Both the position numbers and the translations under genes were made by a program. Below are positions 1 to 9,400 of a DNA stretch of 64,000 nucleotides, one piece after another. Below the pieces are notes generated by a model. It saw only the letters and a program-made list of their open reading frames with translations. It made no database searches and had not been told where the DNA came from. How positions within the stretch are numbered: position 1 is the stretch's first letter; each line of letters starts with the position of its first letter. The stretch covers positions 186,001 to 250,000 of the forward strand of contig NZ_JBPUSJ010000003.1 in NCBI RefSeq assembly GCF_051851475.1. Reading direction: 5' to 3'. The DNA comes from Carboxylicivirga taeanensis. Its GTDB lineage: Bacteria > Bacteroidota > Bacteroidia > Bacteroidales > Marinilabiliaceae.

Positions 1-57
1 GAACTTATTATTAAGCTGTATCACGAACGACCTCATCTGCTAAAAGCCAAGCTTTAA
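1..57 (+). CDS. C-terminal end of an unidentified protein (partial)
   Basis: An open frame enters from the left edge and ends at TAA 55-57, giving the last 18 residues (ELIIKLYHERPHLLKAKL). A strong terminator hairpin starts 13 bases after the stop, which supports a real gene end on this strand. The fragment is too short to identify. Confidence 0.5.
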   Translation, partial: ELIIKLYHERPHLLKAKL

Positions 58-69
58 GTAGACTGCTAT

Positions 70-116
70 GGAACGTGGCTTTATCACTTACAGTCTGTAA
101 AGCCGCGTTCCTTTAT
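70..116 (+). terminator. Rho-independent terminator after the left-edge gene
   Basis: The arms GGAACGTGGCTTT (70-82) and AAAGCCGCGTTCC (99-111) form a 13-bp stem with one T-G wobble and a 16-base loop. A short T-rich run follows. Confidence 0.65.
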
Positions 117-469
117 CCTCCCTGCCGATCAAGACCTCCATTTGGCCATTTCCAAATGGCTCGTTTTTACACAAATTTTGCCGATACAAACACACAGATA
201 GACACAAGACGCTGCTGGGACCATCTAAAACATGAGGCTAATTACATTTCATCAGGCATCCTTAAAAAAATAAATAGCATAAATACCAAAGTCCATAAAA
301 CTGCTCACGATCTGCTTACAATTCATGCCCTCCCTATGCCATTACCGGTGCAACCCGCTTAATATTAGACCCTCTCTAATCAAAACTCTAATTGATTTGT
401 TATATCTTTAAGCTACTGCCACCTAACATTTGGCACAACCAATAGTATTAATCTGCTTAACCACAAATA
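117..469. other. Intergenic region, no convincing gene
   Basis: Nothing convincing is coded here. A short inverted repeat (CCATTTGG 138-145 / CCAAATGG 152-159) is followed by CTCGTTTTT and could be a second weak terminator. The only open frame starts with GTG inside the preceding terminator stem and has no recognisable domain. The promoter of the next gene should lie near 380-450, but I see no clean TTTG/TAnnTTTG pair. Confidence 0.5.
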
Positions 470-2680
470 ATGAAACAAATCAAAAAAAGGTATTATGTAC
501 TTGGCACCGTTGTACTAATAATTTTCCTCTTACTTTTTTTCCTTTCAAGCATAGTTAAAAATTACATCAACAAGCATAGTATAGAGCTAATTGGGCGAAA
601 AGTTGAATTAAACGATTTAAGCATCAACTATTTCAGGGTGGCCATCACTGCATCAGAACTCACTATTTATGAGGCCAATGAAAAAGATACATTTGCCGGT
701 TTCAGAGAGCTATCTATCAACTACGATCCAACGCGGCTATTCAGTAATGAATACTCATTTTCTTCCATATTACTCGATAGCTTATACATTCATGTTATTC
801 GCAATCAAAACGGGTTTAACTTCGATGACTTAATTCCGGCAACGGATTCTGCAAACCAGGAAGTAGCAGATACTCTGCCATCCAAGCCTTTTCGTTTTGC
901 CATTCACAACCTTAAATTCAATAAAGGAAATTTCAACTTTCTGGATGAAACCGTTGATAACGAAATCGATTTAGAGGACATTTCACTCGACCTTCCGCTA
1001 ATTGCCTGGGATAGTGAATCGTCTGATGTTGGTATTGGATTTGAATTTGGTCAAACCGGTAAAGTTTTTGTGGATGCGCATGTTGACCAGGTAAAAAAAG
1101 AATACACCATTGACTTTGAGGTGAACCAACTGGGCCTGGATAACATATCGAACTACGTGGAAGATGTGATTGATGCCGGGGGTGTTGAAGGCTTTGTCAA
1201 TACCAAATTACATATTATCGGACACATGGTTGAGACCAGCCAGGTTTCAGTGAGTGGAGAAGCCAGCGTCGATGCGTTTCGTATATGGGACTTGGAGAAT
1301 AAAGATGTGCTAAGCTTTAATCAGTTCAGTGTTGGTTTAGAAAAACTGAATATTGGTGAGGAAGATTATTACCTTTCGCACCTTACAGTAAGTCATCCGC
1401 GGGTAACAGCCGGTTTGTATAAGGACATGACCAATATTGAGCGCATGCTGCTGCCAATTATGCCAGTCGATAGCACTGTGCAGGAAAATGAGGCTGCTAC
1501 TGATACAATAAACCCTTCTGCCCTGGCCTATCGAATTGATAAACTAACTATTGAACAAGGAGAAATACTGTTTTCTGACCATACACTCTACCGCCCCTTT
1601 TATTACGACCTGAAAGATATTAACATCGAATTGAAAGATGTGACCAACACAGCCAAAGAGGTACCGGTTACTTTTGCTATAAACATGAACGATCAGGGAC
1701 AACTAACCGGGCAATCAACCCTTAATATGGTTCAGCCCACGAAATTTATCCTCGATGCTAAATTGGAAAAACTGGGACTACTGAGTTTCTCCCCTTACTC
1801 TGAATTTCATATTGCGCGACCTATCACTCAAGGCCTTGTTAACTACGACCTGAGCATCAGCATGACCCCAACCCACATGCTTAATAACAATGACATTGCC
1901 ATTAATGAACTGGAAATTGGCGATAAAACACAAAATGAACCACAGGTAAAAGTGCCAGTTAAGTTGGGCTTATACCTTATGAAAGACCCCAATGATCAAA
2001 TTAAAATTCACCTGCCGGTTGAAGGCAATCCCTCTGATCCAAGCTTTAGTGTCAGTAAGATTATCTGGAAAGCACTTTCGAACCTGATTATTAAAGCAGC
2101 GGCCTCTCCCTTTAATGCCTTAGCCAACCTGGCTGGTACACGTCCGGAGGAACTGGAAAATATTCCGATGCCCTATGCGCAGGATTCCCTCTCGGTTAAA
2201 CAGCGTAACATCCTTGATAAAATAGCCAATATCCTGGAGAAAAAACCACAGCTCACTTTCAGCTTCAGGCAACAAACCGACCCTGAAACAGAGAAAAGCA
2301 TCCTGGCGATTAACCTGGCAAAAAAGCGTATGCTTCAGGCCACAATGCCAACCAACAATGAAAAACAAATTGCCCGGTATAACGAGCGCCTGGCTGCTAT
2401 GGCCGATGATGATCCGGAGTTCCTGAATTACATCAACCAATCAGCACCCAACTCAGAGGGAAAGAGCCTCATGCTTGCCTGCCGCCAGCTGATTGGTGAA
2501 GATGAACTGCAGGATGCATTCACCAAGCTGCTGCTGAATCGTAACGAACAATTAAGCTACTACCTGCTGCAAGAAAAAGGGATAGATTCGACCAGTATTG
2601 CAGTAGGCACAGCTGATTTACGCAACCTCCCCGAACAATTAAAAAGCTGTAATTATAAGGTGGAGGTATCGATTAAATAA
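470..2680 (+). CDS. DUF748/AsmA-like envelope protein
   Basis: A 736-residue protein with an N-terminal membrane anchor (about residues 8-28) followed by a large, beta-rich region expected in the periplasm. The pattern of an anchor, 'IxLxxLxI' strands and repeated 'LSFNQFSV'-type strands fits the DUF748 branch of the AsmA-like superfamily, whose members act between inner and outer membrane, several in lipid transfer or outer-membrane integrity. The C-terminal part (about 560-736) contains a helix-strand stretch (SVKQRNILDKIANIL) that loosely recalls OmpA-C-like ends seen in DUF748 proteins. The ATG follows a long A/T-rich leader. It is monocistronic, with a bidirectional hairpin directly after it. 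Family assignment is from sequence style only and the substrate is unknown. Confidence 0.75.
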   Translation: MKQIKKRYYVLGTVVLIIFLLLFFLSSIVKNYINKHSIELIGRKVELNDLSINYFRVAITASELTIYEANEKDTFAGFRELSINYDPTRLFSNEYSFSSILLDSLYIHVIRNQNGFNFDDLIPATDSANQEVADTLPSKPFRFAIHNLKFNKGNFNFLDETVDNEIDLEDISLDLPLIAWDSESSDVGIGFEFGQTGKVFVDAHVDQVKKEYTIDFEVNQLGLDNISNYVEDVIDAGGVEGFVNTKLHIIGHMVETSQVSVSGEASVDAFRIWDLENKDVLSFNQFSVGLEKLNIGEEDYYLSHLTVSHPRVTAGLYKDMTNIERMLLPIMPVDSTVQENEAATDTINPSALAYRIDKLTIEQGEILFSDHTLYRPFYYDLKDINIELKDVTNTAKEVPVTFAINMNDQGQLTGQSTLNMVQPTKFILDAKLEKLGLLSFSPYSEFHIARPITQGLVNYDLSISMTPTHMLNNNDIAINELEIGDKTQNEPQVKVPVKLGLYLMKDPNDQIKIHLPVEGNPSDPSFSVSKIIWKALSNLIIKAAASPFNALANLAGTRPEELENIPMPYAQDSLSVKQRNILDKIANILEKKPQLTFSFRQQTDPETEKSILAINLAKKRMLQATMPTNNEKQIARYNERLAAMADDDPEFLNYINQSAPNSEGKSLMLACRQLIGEDELQDAFTKLLLNRNEQLSYYLLQEKGIDSTSIAVGTADLRNLPEQLKSCNYKVEVSIK

Positions 2681-2697
2681 ACAAGAAAATGCCATAG

Positions 2698-2738
2698 TAA
2701 GCTGAGAACGATTTGTATGTTAAGTCGGTCTCAGCTTA
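2698..2738. terminator. Bidirectional terminator between convergent genes
   Basis: A perfect 10-bp stem, TAAGCTGAGA (2698-2707) with TCTCAGCTTA (2729-2738), separates the convergent DUF748 and DUF4412 genes. The right arm contains the stop codon of the minus-strand gene. Only a short T-rich tail follows on the plus side. Confidence 0.55.
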
Positions 2739-3698
2739 TTTATCAGTTGCCTCGTTGGTTGGTATTTTTATAGCTCCCAGATTGGTAAGCTGATAATCAG
2801 ACATCGTGAAAGACGCTTGTTCCTTTTTATTGATTTCGGTTACCGTGAAGGTTGATTTCTCACCATCGTGCAAATCAACCTGCTCGCTGGCCATTAAAAA
2901 GCCACCGAGAATGCCATGACCACTCTCTGAGGATTTGAAAATGGAGCTCATAAAATCATCACTTTTCCAGTCCAGATCGCGGGTTATCCATGCCCAGCCT
3001 TCGCTATTCTCATCCTTGAATTGATACTCTTCGCAGCGGTAGCCCAAAATGGTTTTGGTGCGGCCGGTTTTTGTTATTTTGGCTGCCGTATCTTCGTGTT
3101 CATCTTCTTCATTACTCAATTCATCGGCATACCAGCTGCCATCAGCCATTCCTTCGCCTCCATACACCAATCCTGTTTTTTCACCTTCTTCATCGTTAAT
3201 AATGATGGTAGCTTTATTCTCCATATCCATAATAATCATCCCTTTACCTTGCTCATTATGCCCCTGAAGGTTACCTGAAACAAAGGCATAGGCGAAGGTC
3301 TTAGCTCCCGGATTGGAATAAATCTTAACCACCCCATCGCTCTCCATCTTGCCATTCGGGTCGTACGTATTCATTTTCATCGTCATGGACGAAGTAAAAG
3401 CGTAAGCATCCTCAATGGGTACCGGATCGCCTGAATAACCCATTGCCGCCATGCGCTCGGCCCAGACCGTCATGTTATATTCATAATCGCCCGATTCGTC
3501 AGCTTCATCACCCGGCTCCAGCCCTTTCATTAAGCTATCCAGTTGTTTCTCGGTCTCTTTTTCTACCTTCTCCTCTGTTTTCTTCTCAGCCTTTTTAGCT
3601 GCCTTCTTGGCCATCTTCTCTATAAACGATTGGCAAGTAGCCTCTTGGAAGGTAAAGGCCAAAAAGAGAATGAACACTAGAAATCCTATTTTTCGCAT
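2736..3698 (-). CDS. DUF4412-type secreted protein
   Basis: A 320-residue exported protein. I chose the ATG at 3698 because it gives a clean signal peptide (MRKIGFLVFILFLAFTFQ..) and has AGGG just upstream; a longer frame to 3728 starts with TTG and spoils the signal. After the signal comes a highly charged Lys/Glu helix (about residues 28-60, KKAAKKAEKKTEEKVEKE), then a beta-rich domain with 'TKTILGYRCEEYQF', the hallmark of DUF4412 proteins of Bacteroidota, where a short motif around a single Cys precedes a strand in a LolA/LolB-like fold. Its role is unknown; a periplasmic or outer-membrane lipid-binding function is only an inference. Confidence 0.75.
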   Translation of the reverse strand: MRKIGFLVFILFLAFTFQEATCQSFIEKMAKKAAKKAEKKTEEKVEKETEKQLDSLMKGLEPGDEADESGDYEYNMTVWAERMAAMGYSGDPVPIEDAYAFTSSMTMKMNTYDPNGKMESDGVVKIYSNPGAKTFAYAFVSGNLQGHNEQGKGMIIMDMENKATIIINDEEGEKTGLVYGGEGMADGSWYADELSNEEDEHEDTAAKITKTGRTKTILGYRCEEYQFKDENSEGWAWITRDLDWKSDDFMSSIFKSSESGHGILGGFLMASEQVDLHDGEKSTFTVTEINKKEQASFTMSDYQLTNLGAIKIPTNEATDK

Positions 3699-3772
3699 AA
3701 CCCTAATTTTAAATTTGATTATGCTCAAATTACAATTGATTTAAACCATAGTCAAGCATCAGCTTCGCCAGG

Positions 3773-3825
3773 CAAAATGGCATTTTGGGCATTAACTCAT
3801 CAGGTAAATAATGAGTAATGCCCAA
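3773..3825 (-). terminator. Hairpin region at the end of the ABC operon
   Basis: A long inverted repeat, TTGGGCATTAACTCAT (3785-3800) with ATGAGTAATGCCCAA (3811-3825), makes 15 pairs with a single A bulge and a 10-base loop. It overlaps a perfect palindrome CAAAATGGCATTTTG (3773-3787). It lies between the last ABC gene and the DUF4412 gene, both on the minus strand, and may end the long operon, although no classic T-run follows. Confidence 0.45.
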
Positions 3826-3899
3826 CAACTATAAGGACTTACCAAGTATATACATAAGATTAAAGTACTCATTATCACCTGTTGAACCCAGATGAACCA

Positions 3900-4565
3900 T
3901 TAATTAGCGACAATACGCCCATCGAGCAAGTTAATAATTCGCTTGCCATATTGAGCAAAAGCATCGTTATGCGTTACCTGCACAATGGTGGTGCCTTCCT
4001 CATTGAGTTCTTTAAGAAGATCCATAATCATTTTGCCCTGCGAAGAATGCAGGTTCCCGGTTGGTTCATCGGCCAATAGAAGCGCCGGCTTGGCCACGAT
4101 GGCACGGGCAATGCCAACAAGCTGCTGCTGCCCGCCCGAAAGCTGCTCGGGGAATAAATCCTTTTTTCCCACTATGTTAAAGCGATCAAGTACATCTGCC
4201 ACAATCGCTTGTCGTTCCTTACGCTTCACACCTTTATACACCAATGCCGTTTCAATATTTTCGGCCACAGTCATTTCATCAATCAGATGATAGGCTTGAA
4301 AAATAAAACCAATGTGGTTGCGGTGGTACTCCACCCGCTTTTTCTCCTTAATATTGTGCATCTCTTCCTCGAAGAAGCGATAGGTGCCTTCGTTGGGTTC
4401 ATCGAGCAAACCAAGGATATTGAGCAAGGTGGATTTACCGGCTCCGGAAGGGCCCATGATGCTGACAAAATCACCTTCTTCAATCGTCAGGTTAATATCT
4501 TTGAGCACATAACTCTTTTGCGACTTATGGTTGTAGTACTTGAATAAATTCTTTATTTCTATCAT
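3900..4565 (-). CDS. ABC transporter ATP-binding subunit (LolD/MacB type), divergent
   Basis: A 221-residue nucleotide-binding protein, last gene of the operon. The ATG at 4565 is preferred over an upstream TTG because it fits the family's usual start. It shows Walker A GPSGAGKST (about 38-46), the Q-loop region FIFQAYHLIDEM, signature LSGGQQQ, Walker B LLLADEPTG and the H-loop VTH. Two sites differ from the family and from the second ATPase in this operon: the residue after LSGGQQQ is Leu instead of Arg, and the D-loop reads GNLHSSQG instead of GNLDS. It should energise one or more of the neighbouring permeases at the inner membrane. All catalytic motifs except the D-loop Asp are present, so it is probably active but may work asymmetrically. 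Confidence 0.9.
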   Translation of the reverse strand: MIEIKNLFKYYNHKSQKSYVLKDINLTIEEGDFVSIMGPSGAGKSTLLNILGLLDEPNEGTYRFFEEEMHNIKEKKRVEYHRNHIGFIFQAYHLIDEMTVAENIETALVYKGVKRKERQAIVADVLDRFNIVGKKDLFPEQLSGGQQQLVGIARAIVAKPALLLADEPTGNLHSSQGKMIMDLLKELNEEGTTIVQVTHNDAFAQYGKRIINLLDGRIVAN

Positions 4566-4612
4566 TATGTAGTTTTTAAGATTCAATGAACAGGGTTATA
4601 TGAAGCAACGAA

Positions 4613-6946
4613 TTATTCATCGCGCAAAATATCGACAGGATTTAATTTGCCGGCTCTAATGGTATGCCAGGTGGTGGTAAGCAGGGCGATGATGAGAATA
4701 CAACAGCCGGCACCAATAAATATCCAGGCCGATAATGCAATTTTATACCGGAAGCCACTCAACCAATTATGCATCAATAAATAGGCAATTGGAGTTGCCA
4801 AAACAAAAGCAGAAATAATCAATCTGAAAACATTTCGGTTTAGCTCCACCATCAACCTACTCAGTTTGGCACCATTCACTCGTCGAATAGCTATCTCCTT
4901 AGAGCGTTTCTGCACGACGTAAAGTGTTAGCATAAACAAGCCCAAACATGAGATAATAATTGCAAATAAGCCAAGAACAGGCATTAATCTTTGAAATTCA
5001 ATCTCTTGCCTGTACATATTCTGGTAGGTTTCATCAACAAAGGAGTAATCAAACATTTTATTGGGAAACAGCTCTTTATATACTAATCGGATTTGCTCAA
5101 TGGTAGTCTGTTTTTCCGCTCCGCTGATTTTTACATAGTAGTTCCCACTGTTTGACTCCTGTGGATATAGAACCAGCGGCAATATTTCTTCGTGCAATGA
5201 GGTAATATTAAAATCTTTAACAACACCAAGTACCCTTATCCCTTCGCCTGTATCAATAAAACTTTCCAGAGCTTGCCCTTTAGATATTTTGCGAGCCGCG
5301 GTTTCATTTATAAGGCACACACCGCTGGCTTCTTCCTTTGTAAAACAACGGCCTTCAACCAGTTCCATTCCAAAGGTTTGAAGCACCTCAGGCGAACAAT
5401 AAAGTGCTTTGCAGTAGATTTTTTCATCCTCTCCCCGGAAACGAATAGTACTAAACTCTCCAATATTTACAGGGTTATTTTTGGCATAGCTCACCTTGTC
5501 AACACCCTTAATTTCTTCTAATTTGTTTTTGAAAAGGTCCAGTTTATTATAGGCCTGCCGGTTTCCTCCTATTTCCAATACGTTTTCTTTTTGCAAACCT
5601 GTATCGTAATGGAGCATGTAGCTATTTTGCAAGTAAATAACTGCAATAGCAACAATAATAACGAGTGTTCCTGTAAACTGGAGCAAAGACAGCGACTGCC
5701 TGATGCGCAAAGCACTAACAGAACTTTTATGTTTTTGAGGAAGGGCATCAATACGTGACAACATTAGGGCCGGGTATAAGCCACTTAATCCACCAATCAA
5801 TAAAGGCATAACTGTTAGCAACAGTATGTATTGTCCCACCGAAAAGTTAAAGAGCAAGGGTTTGCCAATAATAGATGACACATATGGTAACAGAGCCTTA
5901 GCACCTATCAAACCAACAACCAGAGAAATGAAGATGATAACGACCGCTTCGAGTATTATCTCCAAACTTAGGGACAAACGGCTGGCACCAAATGATTTTT
6001 TTAAGGCCATGGATTTCGCAAATTCAAATGAACGAACAGTGGCAATATTCACATAATTGATAACAGACACCAGAAGAATGAAAAGTGCAATGAGGGTATA
6101 TACTGTTATTTTGCGTTTACTGGCTGTTTTCAAAAAATCATATCCTGGGGTGTTGAAATGCAATTCTTTAAAAGGAACCAACTTTAAGGCAGGATAGCTG
6201 CTGAAATCACTGTTGGGATATTTGATAGCCAGCCGCTCGTCAATCTGTTGTCCAAGAAGATTCTCCAGTTGTTGTACATCGGCTTGCGGCTTAAGTAACA
6301 GGAAGGTTTGGAAATTATTGCTGCCAAATGACTCAAACATGTTGTTCCATCCCCACATTTGTTCTAGAATAGTGACGTTAGCCAGAGCCTCAAAAGCAAA
6401 TACCGACTCATAAGGATAATCCTCAACCACCGCAGTCACCTCCAGGATGATCCCTTCATTGCTCACTTTTTGCCCTACCGGATTCTGATCCCCAAACAAC
6501 TTTCGGGCAGTCGTTTGTGTGAGAACGATGCTCTCAGGCCGGCTCAAACAGGTAGCTGCATCCCCATAAACGGCGTTTAGCTGAAAGAAACGGTACCACG
6601 TTGAATCGGCAAACAGGGTATTGATTTTATAAACCTGAAACTCTCCATCCTTGTTGGTTAATTGATATTGAGCATGGAACCTGTTAGTTCTTAAAAACGA
6701 CTCCACCGCGGCACTCTGCTCTGCCAAATAAGGCCCATAGGCAGGAGGTGTAATAGCTCCAAAAGCGTGTTGAACTCGCACTATACGATCCCGATTCTGT
6801 TGAAACGAATCGAAACTTAATTCACTGGTAATATGAAGCCCTATAAGTATCAGAATAGTAGCTGACAGGCTCATACCAATTGCATTAACAACAAAAATCA
6901 GTGGCTTTTTCCGAAGCCTCAAAAACACTTCTTTAGTATTAATCAT
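4613..6946 (-). CDS. MacB/FtsX-type ABC permease (array member 7)
   Basis: A 777-residue permease made of two fused MacB-like halves. A first membrane segment (about 16-38) leads into a periplasmic MacB_PCD-like domain and three segments (about 282-305, 325-350, 375-398); the pattern then repeats with a segment at 420-440, a second periplasmic domain, and three C-terminal segments. The second FtsX domain carries the coupling-helix-like motif RSKEIAIRRVNGAK. The protein ends NPVDILRDE, a variant of the NPxxxLRYE ending of the other six array members. The family uses ATP hydrolysis in the cytoplasm to move periplasmic domains rather than passing substrate through the membrane. It lies 47 bp upstream of the last ATPase gene, the likeliest partner. 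Confidence 0.88.
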   Translation of the reverse strand: MINTKEVFLRLRKKPLIFVVNAIGMSLSATILILIGLHITSELSFDSFQQNRDRIVRVQHAFGAITPPAYGPYLAEQSAAVESFLRTNRFHAQYQLTNKDGEFQVYKINTLFADSTWYRFFQLNAVYGDAATCLSRPESIVLTQTTARKLFGDQNPVGQKVSNEGIILEVTAVVEDYPYESVFAFEALANVTILEQMWGWNNMFESFGSNNFQTFLLLKPQADVQQLENLLGQQIDERLAIKYPNSDFSSYPALKLVPFKELHFNTPGYDFLKTASKRKITVYTLIALFILLVSVINYVNIATVRSFEFAKSMALKKSFGASRLSLSLEIILEAVVIIFISLVVGLIGAKALLPYVSSIIGKPLLFNFSVGQYILLLTVMPLLIGGLSGLYPALMLSRIDALPQKHKSSVSALRIRQSLSLLQFTGTLVIIVAIAVIYLQNSYMLHYDTGLQKENVLEIGGNRQAYNKLDLFKNKLEEIKGVDKVSYAKNNPVNIGEFSTIRFRGEDEKIYCKALYCSPEVLQTFGMELVEGRCFTKEEASGVCLINETAARKISKGQALESFIDTGEGIRVLGVVKDFNITSLHEEILPLVLYPQESNSGNYYVKISGAEKQTTIEQIRLVYKELFPNKMFDYSFVDETYQNMYRQEIEFQRLMPVLGLFAIIISCLGLFMLTLYVVQKRSKEIAIRRVNGAKLSRLMVELNRNVFRLIISAFVLATPIAYLLMHNWLSGFRYKIALSAWIFIGAGCCILIIALLTTTWHTIRAGKLNPVDILRDE

Positions 6947-6997
6947 AGATAATGGTTATTGTGAGGGTTATTTTCTAAACTCTTAACTTTATATGAT

Positions 6998-9385
6998 TTA
7001 CTCATATCTTAAGGATTCGATAGGGTTTCGTCTCGCTGTTTTTAAACTCTGCCAGGTAATGGTTAGCAGCGCAATAAACAAAGCCAGCAAACCCGCCAAG
7101 GCAAAAATCCACCAGCTGAGTTCTGTTTTATAGGCGAAGTTATTGAGCCACTTGCTCATGGCGTAATATGCAATGGGGCACGCGATGACAAAAGCAATGG
7201 CTACCCACTTTATAAAATCTTTATTGAGCATCAGTAGAATTTCAGAAGTTTTGGCGCCATTGACTTTGCGGATACCGATTTCTTTGGTGCGCTGATTGCT
7301 TTTCAATACCGAAATATTAAAAAGCCCCATTAAAGAAAGCCCCACCGAAATGAGTGTAAGTAGATTGATTAATTGCCCCTTGACAAAATCGTCATTATAC
7401 AACCATTCTATACGCTTATCGAGAAACTGCATCTCAACAGGTTCATCAGCAAAGAACCTCTTCCAGTTTTTTTCGATGTTGCTAAGCGATGCTGGCATGT
7501 CCGCTTCGGCTTTCATGCGAATATTTAAATAGCCGTCTTTTTGTTCATCCAGATAGAGGATTAACGGTTCAGCCTGGTTATGAAACGAATTAAGACTCAC
7601 ATCTTTTAAAATGCCTATGATTTTAACATCCGCAATTGTTTGCCCAACGACCGGTGGGATCAATCCACAAAAGCTGATAGTCGCCTCATTGACAATAGCT
7701 GACTGCATCCTATCATTGTGTATCGGACTAAAGTTTCTGCCATTGGCTAATTCCATCTTCATAAGTGGGATATAATCATAGTCAATCGCCATCCCGTTGA
7801 TAATTTTTGTGACTGTTTTACCATCGCGGTCCATCTGAAAATGGAAACTGCTTAACACCTCACCGGGAGCATAACGTGAAAAAGCCACCGATTCTATATT
7901 TGAATCTCTCAACAACTCTTCTTTGAAAGATTTAACAGTTTCTGGCTGACATATGGTCTTATTAAGTTTTAGCAATACCACATTTTCTTTATCAAATCCC
8001 ATGTCACTTTCCACCATGTAAGCCAGTTGCCTACCTATAAGCATCACCGAAATAAGCAAAACAATAGACAACGAAAGTTGCGCAATGGTGGATAGCTTCC
8101 CAAAACTAAGTTGTACCTTACTCATATTAGCTGCACTCTTTGGCTGGATTAATTGCAGCCCATTCTGCTTAAACTGATTCAAAAAGGGTATCAAAGCAAT
8201 GAGTGAAGAGAGTACAAAACTCAAACCAACCACAAATAAAAACATAAGCGCATTAGGTATCGGATCCATTGACAATTGAAGCCTACCGATTAATCCCGGA
8301 ATTGTCAATCGATATAAAAAGGCGGCCACAATCAACGACAAAGTGATGACAACCAATGAGTTAAAGAGAAACAACAGATATATTCGTAACTGACTTGCTC
8401 CATTGATTTTTCTGATACCAATACTTTTTGACTGAATAACATTTTGAACCACCAGCAAATTGGAGTAGTTTAATAATGCTATTAGGATGATAAATAACCC
8501 AATAGCTATAAACAGGTAAGTATATGTCCGGCTGCCTTTAGGATAGTCATAACTCATGTACTGCGAAAAATGCAAATCTTCCAAAGGGACTGCCACTGGC
8601 GCAAATTGGGCATTTAAATGCGTTCCAAAAGTTGCCATGTATTTGTCGTAAAATGGCTTGAAATTATTAATTACATCCTCAATCCGTGCATCATTTTGTA
8701 ACAGGATAAAGGTATAACACGAAGGCATCCAATACGCTTCAGACATACGCACATCGTTAATCCCTTCTTGGTTATTCCACCAATCACCCATGGAAAATAA
8801 CACATCCAAATGATGATGCGCATTGCCAGGACAATCCTTAATTACACCGGCAACAGTTAACGGCGTGCCATCCCGAATAATGATTTTACCAATGGGATTG
8901 GCCTCGCCATACATTTTTTGACTCAGACTCTCGTTAATTACTATTTCATTAGGACGCTGAAGTGCCTTTTCGGGACTCCCATAAACAAACTCAAATGTGA
9001 AGATACTGAAGACCGACGCATCAGCTGTATAAGCTTCCTCCACATGAAAAATTTTACGGTCAGCCTCCAAATTCACGGTATGACGAACCGGAATTAAACG
9101 AACAAAAGAATCAATAGCCGGAAATTCTTCCTGCAAAGTCGGGCCCATTAATGGACCTAACACTGCGTGCGTCATGGTATTTTCCGAGGCAATAATATCT
9201 CCACTTATCCGATAAATGCGCTCCCTCTGTTTATGATGCGAGTCATAGCCAGATTCGAAGCTGACGATTGAGTAAATGTAAAAAACAGACGTGAAAGCAA
9301 TGACTAAACCAATCACGCTAATGAATGAATTATTCCTCTTGCTAAACAAATTATTAAGTGCTTTTTTGAAATAAAGTCTGCTCAT
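6998..9385 (-). CDS. MacB/FtsX-type ABC permease (array member 6)
   Basis: A 795-residue permease with the same fused double MacB_PCD-FtsX plan: membrane segments near residues 20-42, 285-310, 330-355, 375-400, 430-450, and three near the C-terminus. The second FtsX domain has RTKEIGIRKVNGAK and the end is NPIESLRYE. The last 95 or so residues are almost identical to those of the next permease upstream, whereas the rest is strongly divergent, a sign of recombination (see the repeat entries). It starts 15 bp after the upstream permease gene ends, so the two are surely co-transcribed. Substrate unknown. Confidence 0.88.
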   Translation of the reverse strand: MSRLYFKKALNNLFSKRNNSFISVIGLVIAFTSVFYIYSIVSFESGYDSHHKQRERIYRISGDIIASENTMTHAVLGPLMGPTLQEEFPAIDSFVRLIPVRHTVNLEADRKIFHVEEAYTADASVFSIFTFEFVYGSPEKALQRPNEIVINESLSQKMYGEANPIGKIIIRDGTPLTVAGVIKDCPGNAHHHLDVLFSMGDWWNNQEGINDVRMSEAYWMPSCYTFILLQNDARIEDVINNFKPFYDKYMATFGTHLNAQFAPVAVPLEDLHFSQYMSYDYPKGSRTYTYLFIAIGLFIILIALLNYSNLLVVQNVIQSKSIGIRKINGASQLRIYLLFLFNSLVVITLSLIVAAFLYRLTIPGLIGRLQLSMDPIPNALMFLFVVGLSFVLSSLIALIPFLNQFKQNGLQLIQPKSAANMSKVQLSFGKLSTIAQLSLSIVLLISVMLIGRQLAYMVESDMGFDKENVVLLKLNKTICQPETVKSFKEELLRDSNIESVAFSRYAPGEVLSSFHFQMDRDGKTVTKIINGMAIDYDYIPLMKMELANGRNFSPIHNDRMQSAIVNEATISFCGLIPPVVGQTIADVKIIGILKDVSLNSFHNQAEPLILYLDEQKDGYLNIRMKAEADMPASLSNIEKNWKRFFADEPVEMQFLDKRIEWLYNDDFVKGQLINLLTLISVGLSLMGLFNISVLKSNQRTKEIGIRKVNGAKTSEILLMLNKDFIKWVAIAFVIACPIAYYAMSKWLNNFAYKTELSWWIFALAGLLALFIALLTITWQSLKTARRNPIESLRYE
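7061..7297 (-). repeat. Conversion-like tract, copy 1 (permease C-terminus)
   Basis: These 237 bp match 9464-9700 with only 9 differences by my count (about 96%) and no gap, at an offset of 2403 bp. They encode the last FtsX module of two adjacent permeases whose other parts are far less alike. Confidence 0.85.
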
Positions 9386-9400
9386 AACTATTGGTTTTAA

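Noticed and set aside
75..362. Open frame of 95 codons on the plus strand
   Set aside because: It starts with GTG inside the stem of the upstream terminator, has a non-protein-like composition and no recognisable domain.
3021..3278. Plus-strand hydrophobic frames inside the DUF4412 gene
   Set aside because: They are antisense to a strong acidic coding sequence, which produces Phe/Ile-rich shadows.
6998..9385. Permease genes broken by frameshift
   Set aside because: All seven array permeases are full length with intact N-terminal segments and the common C-terminal motif.
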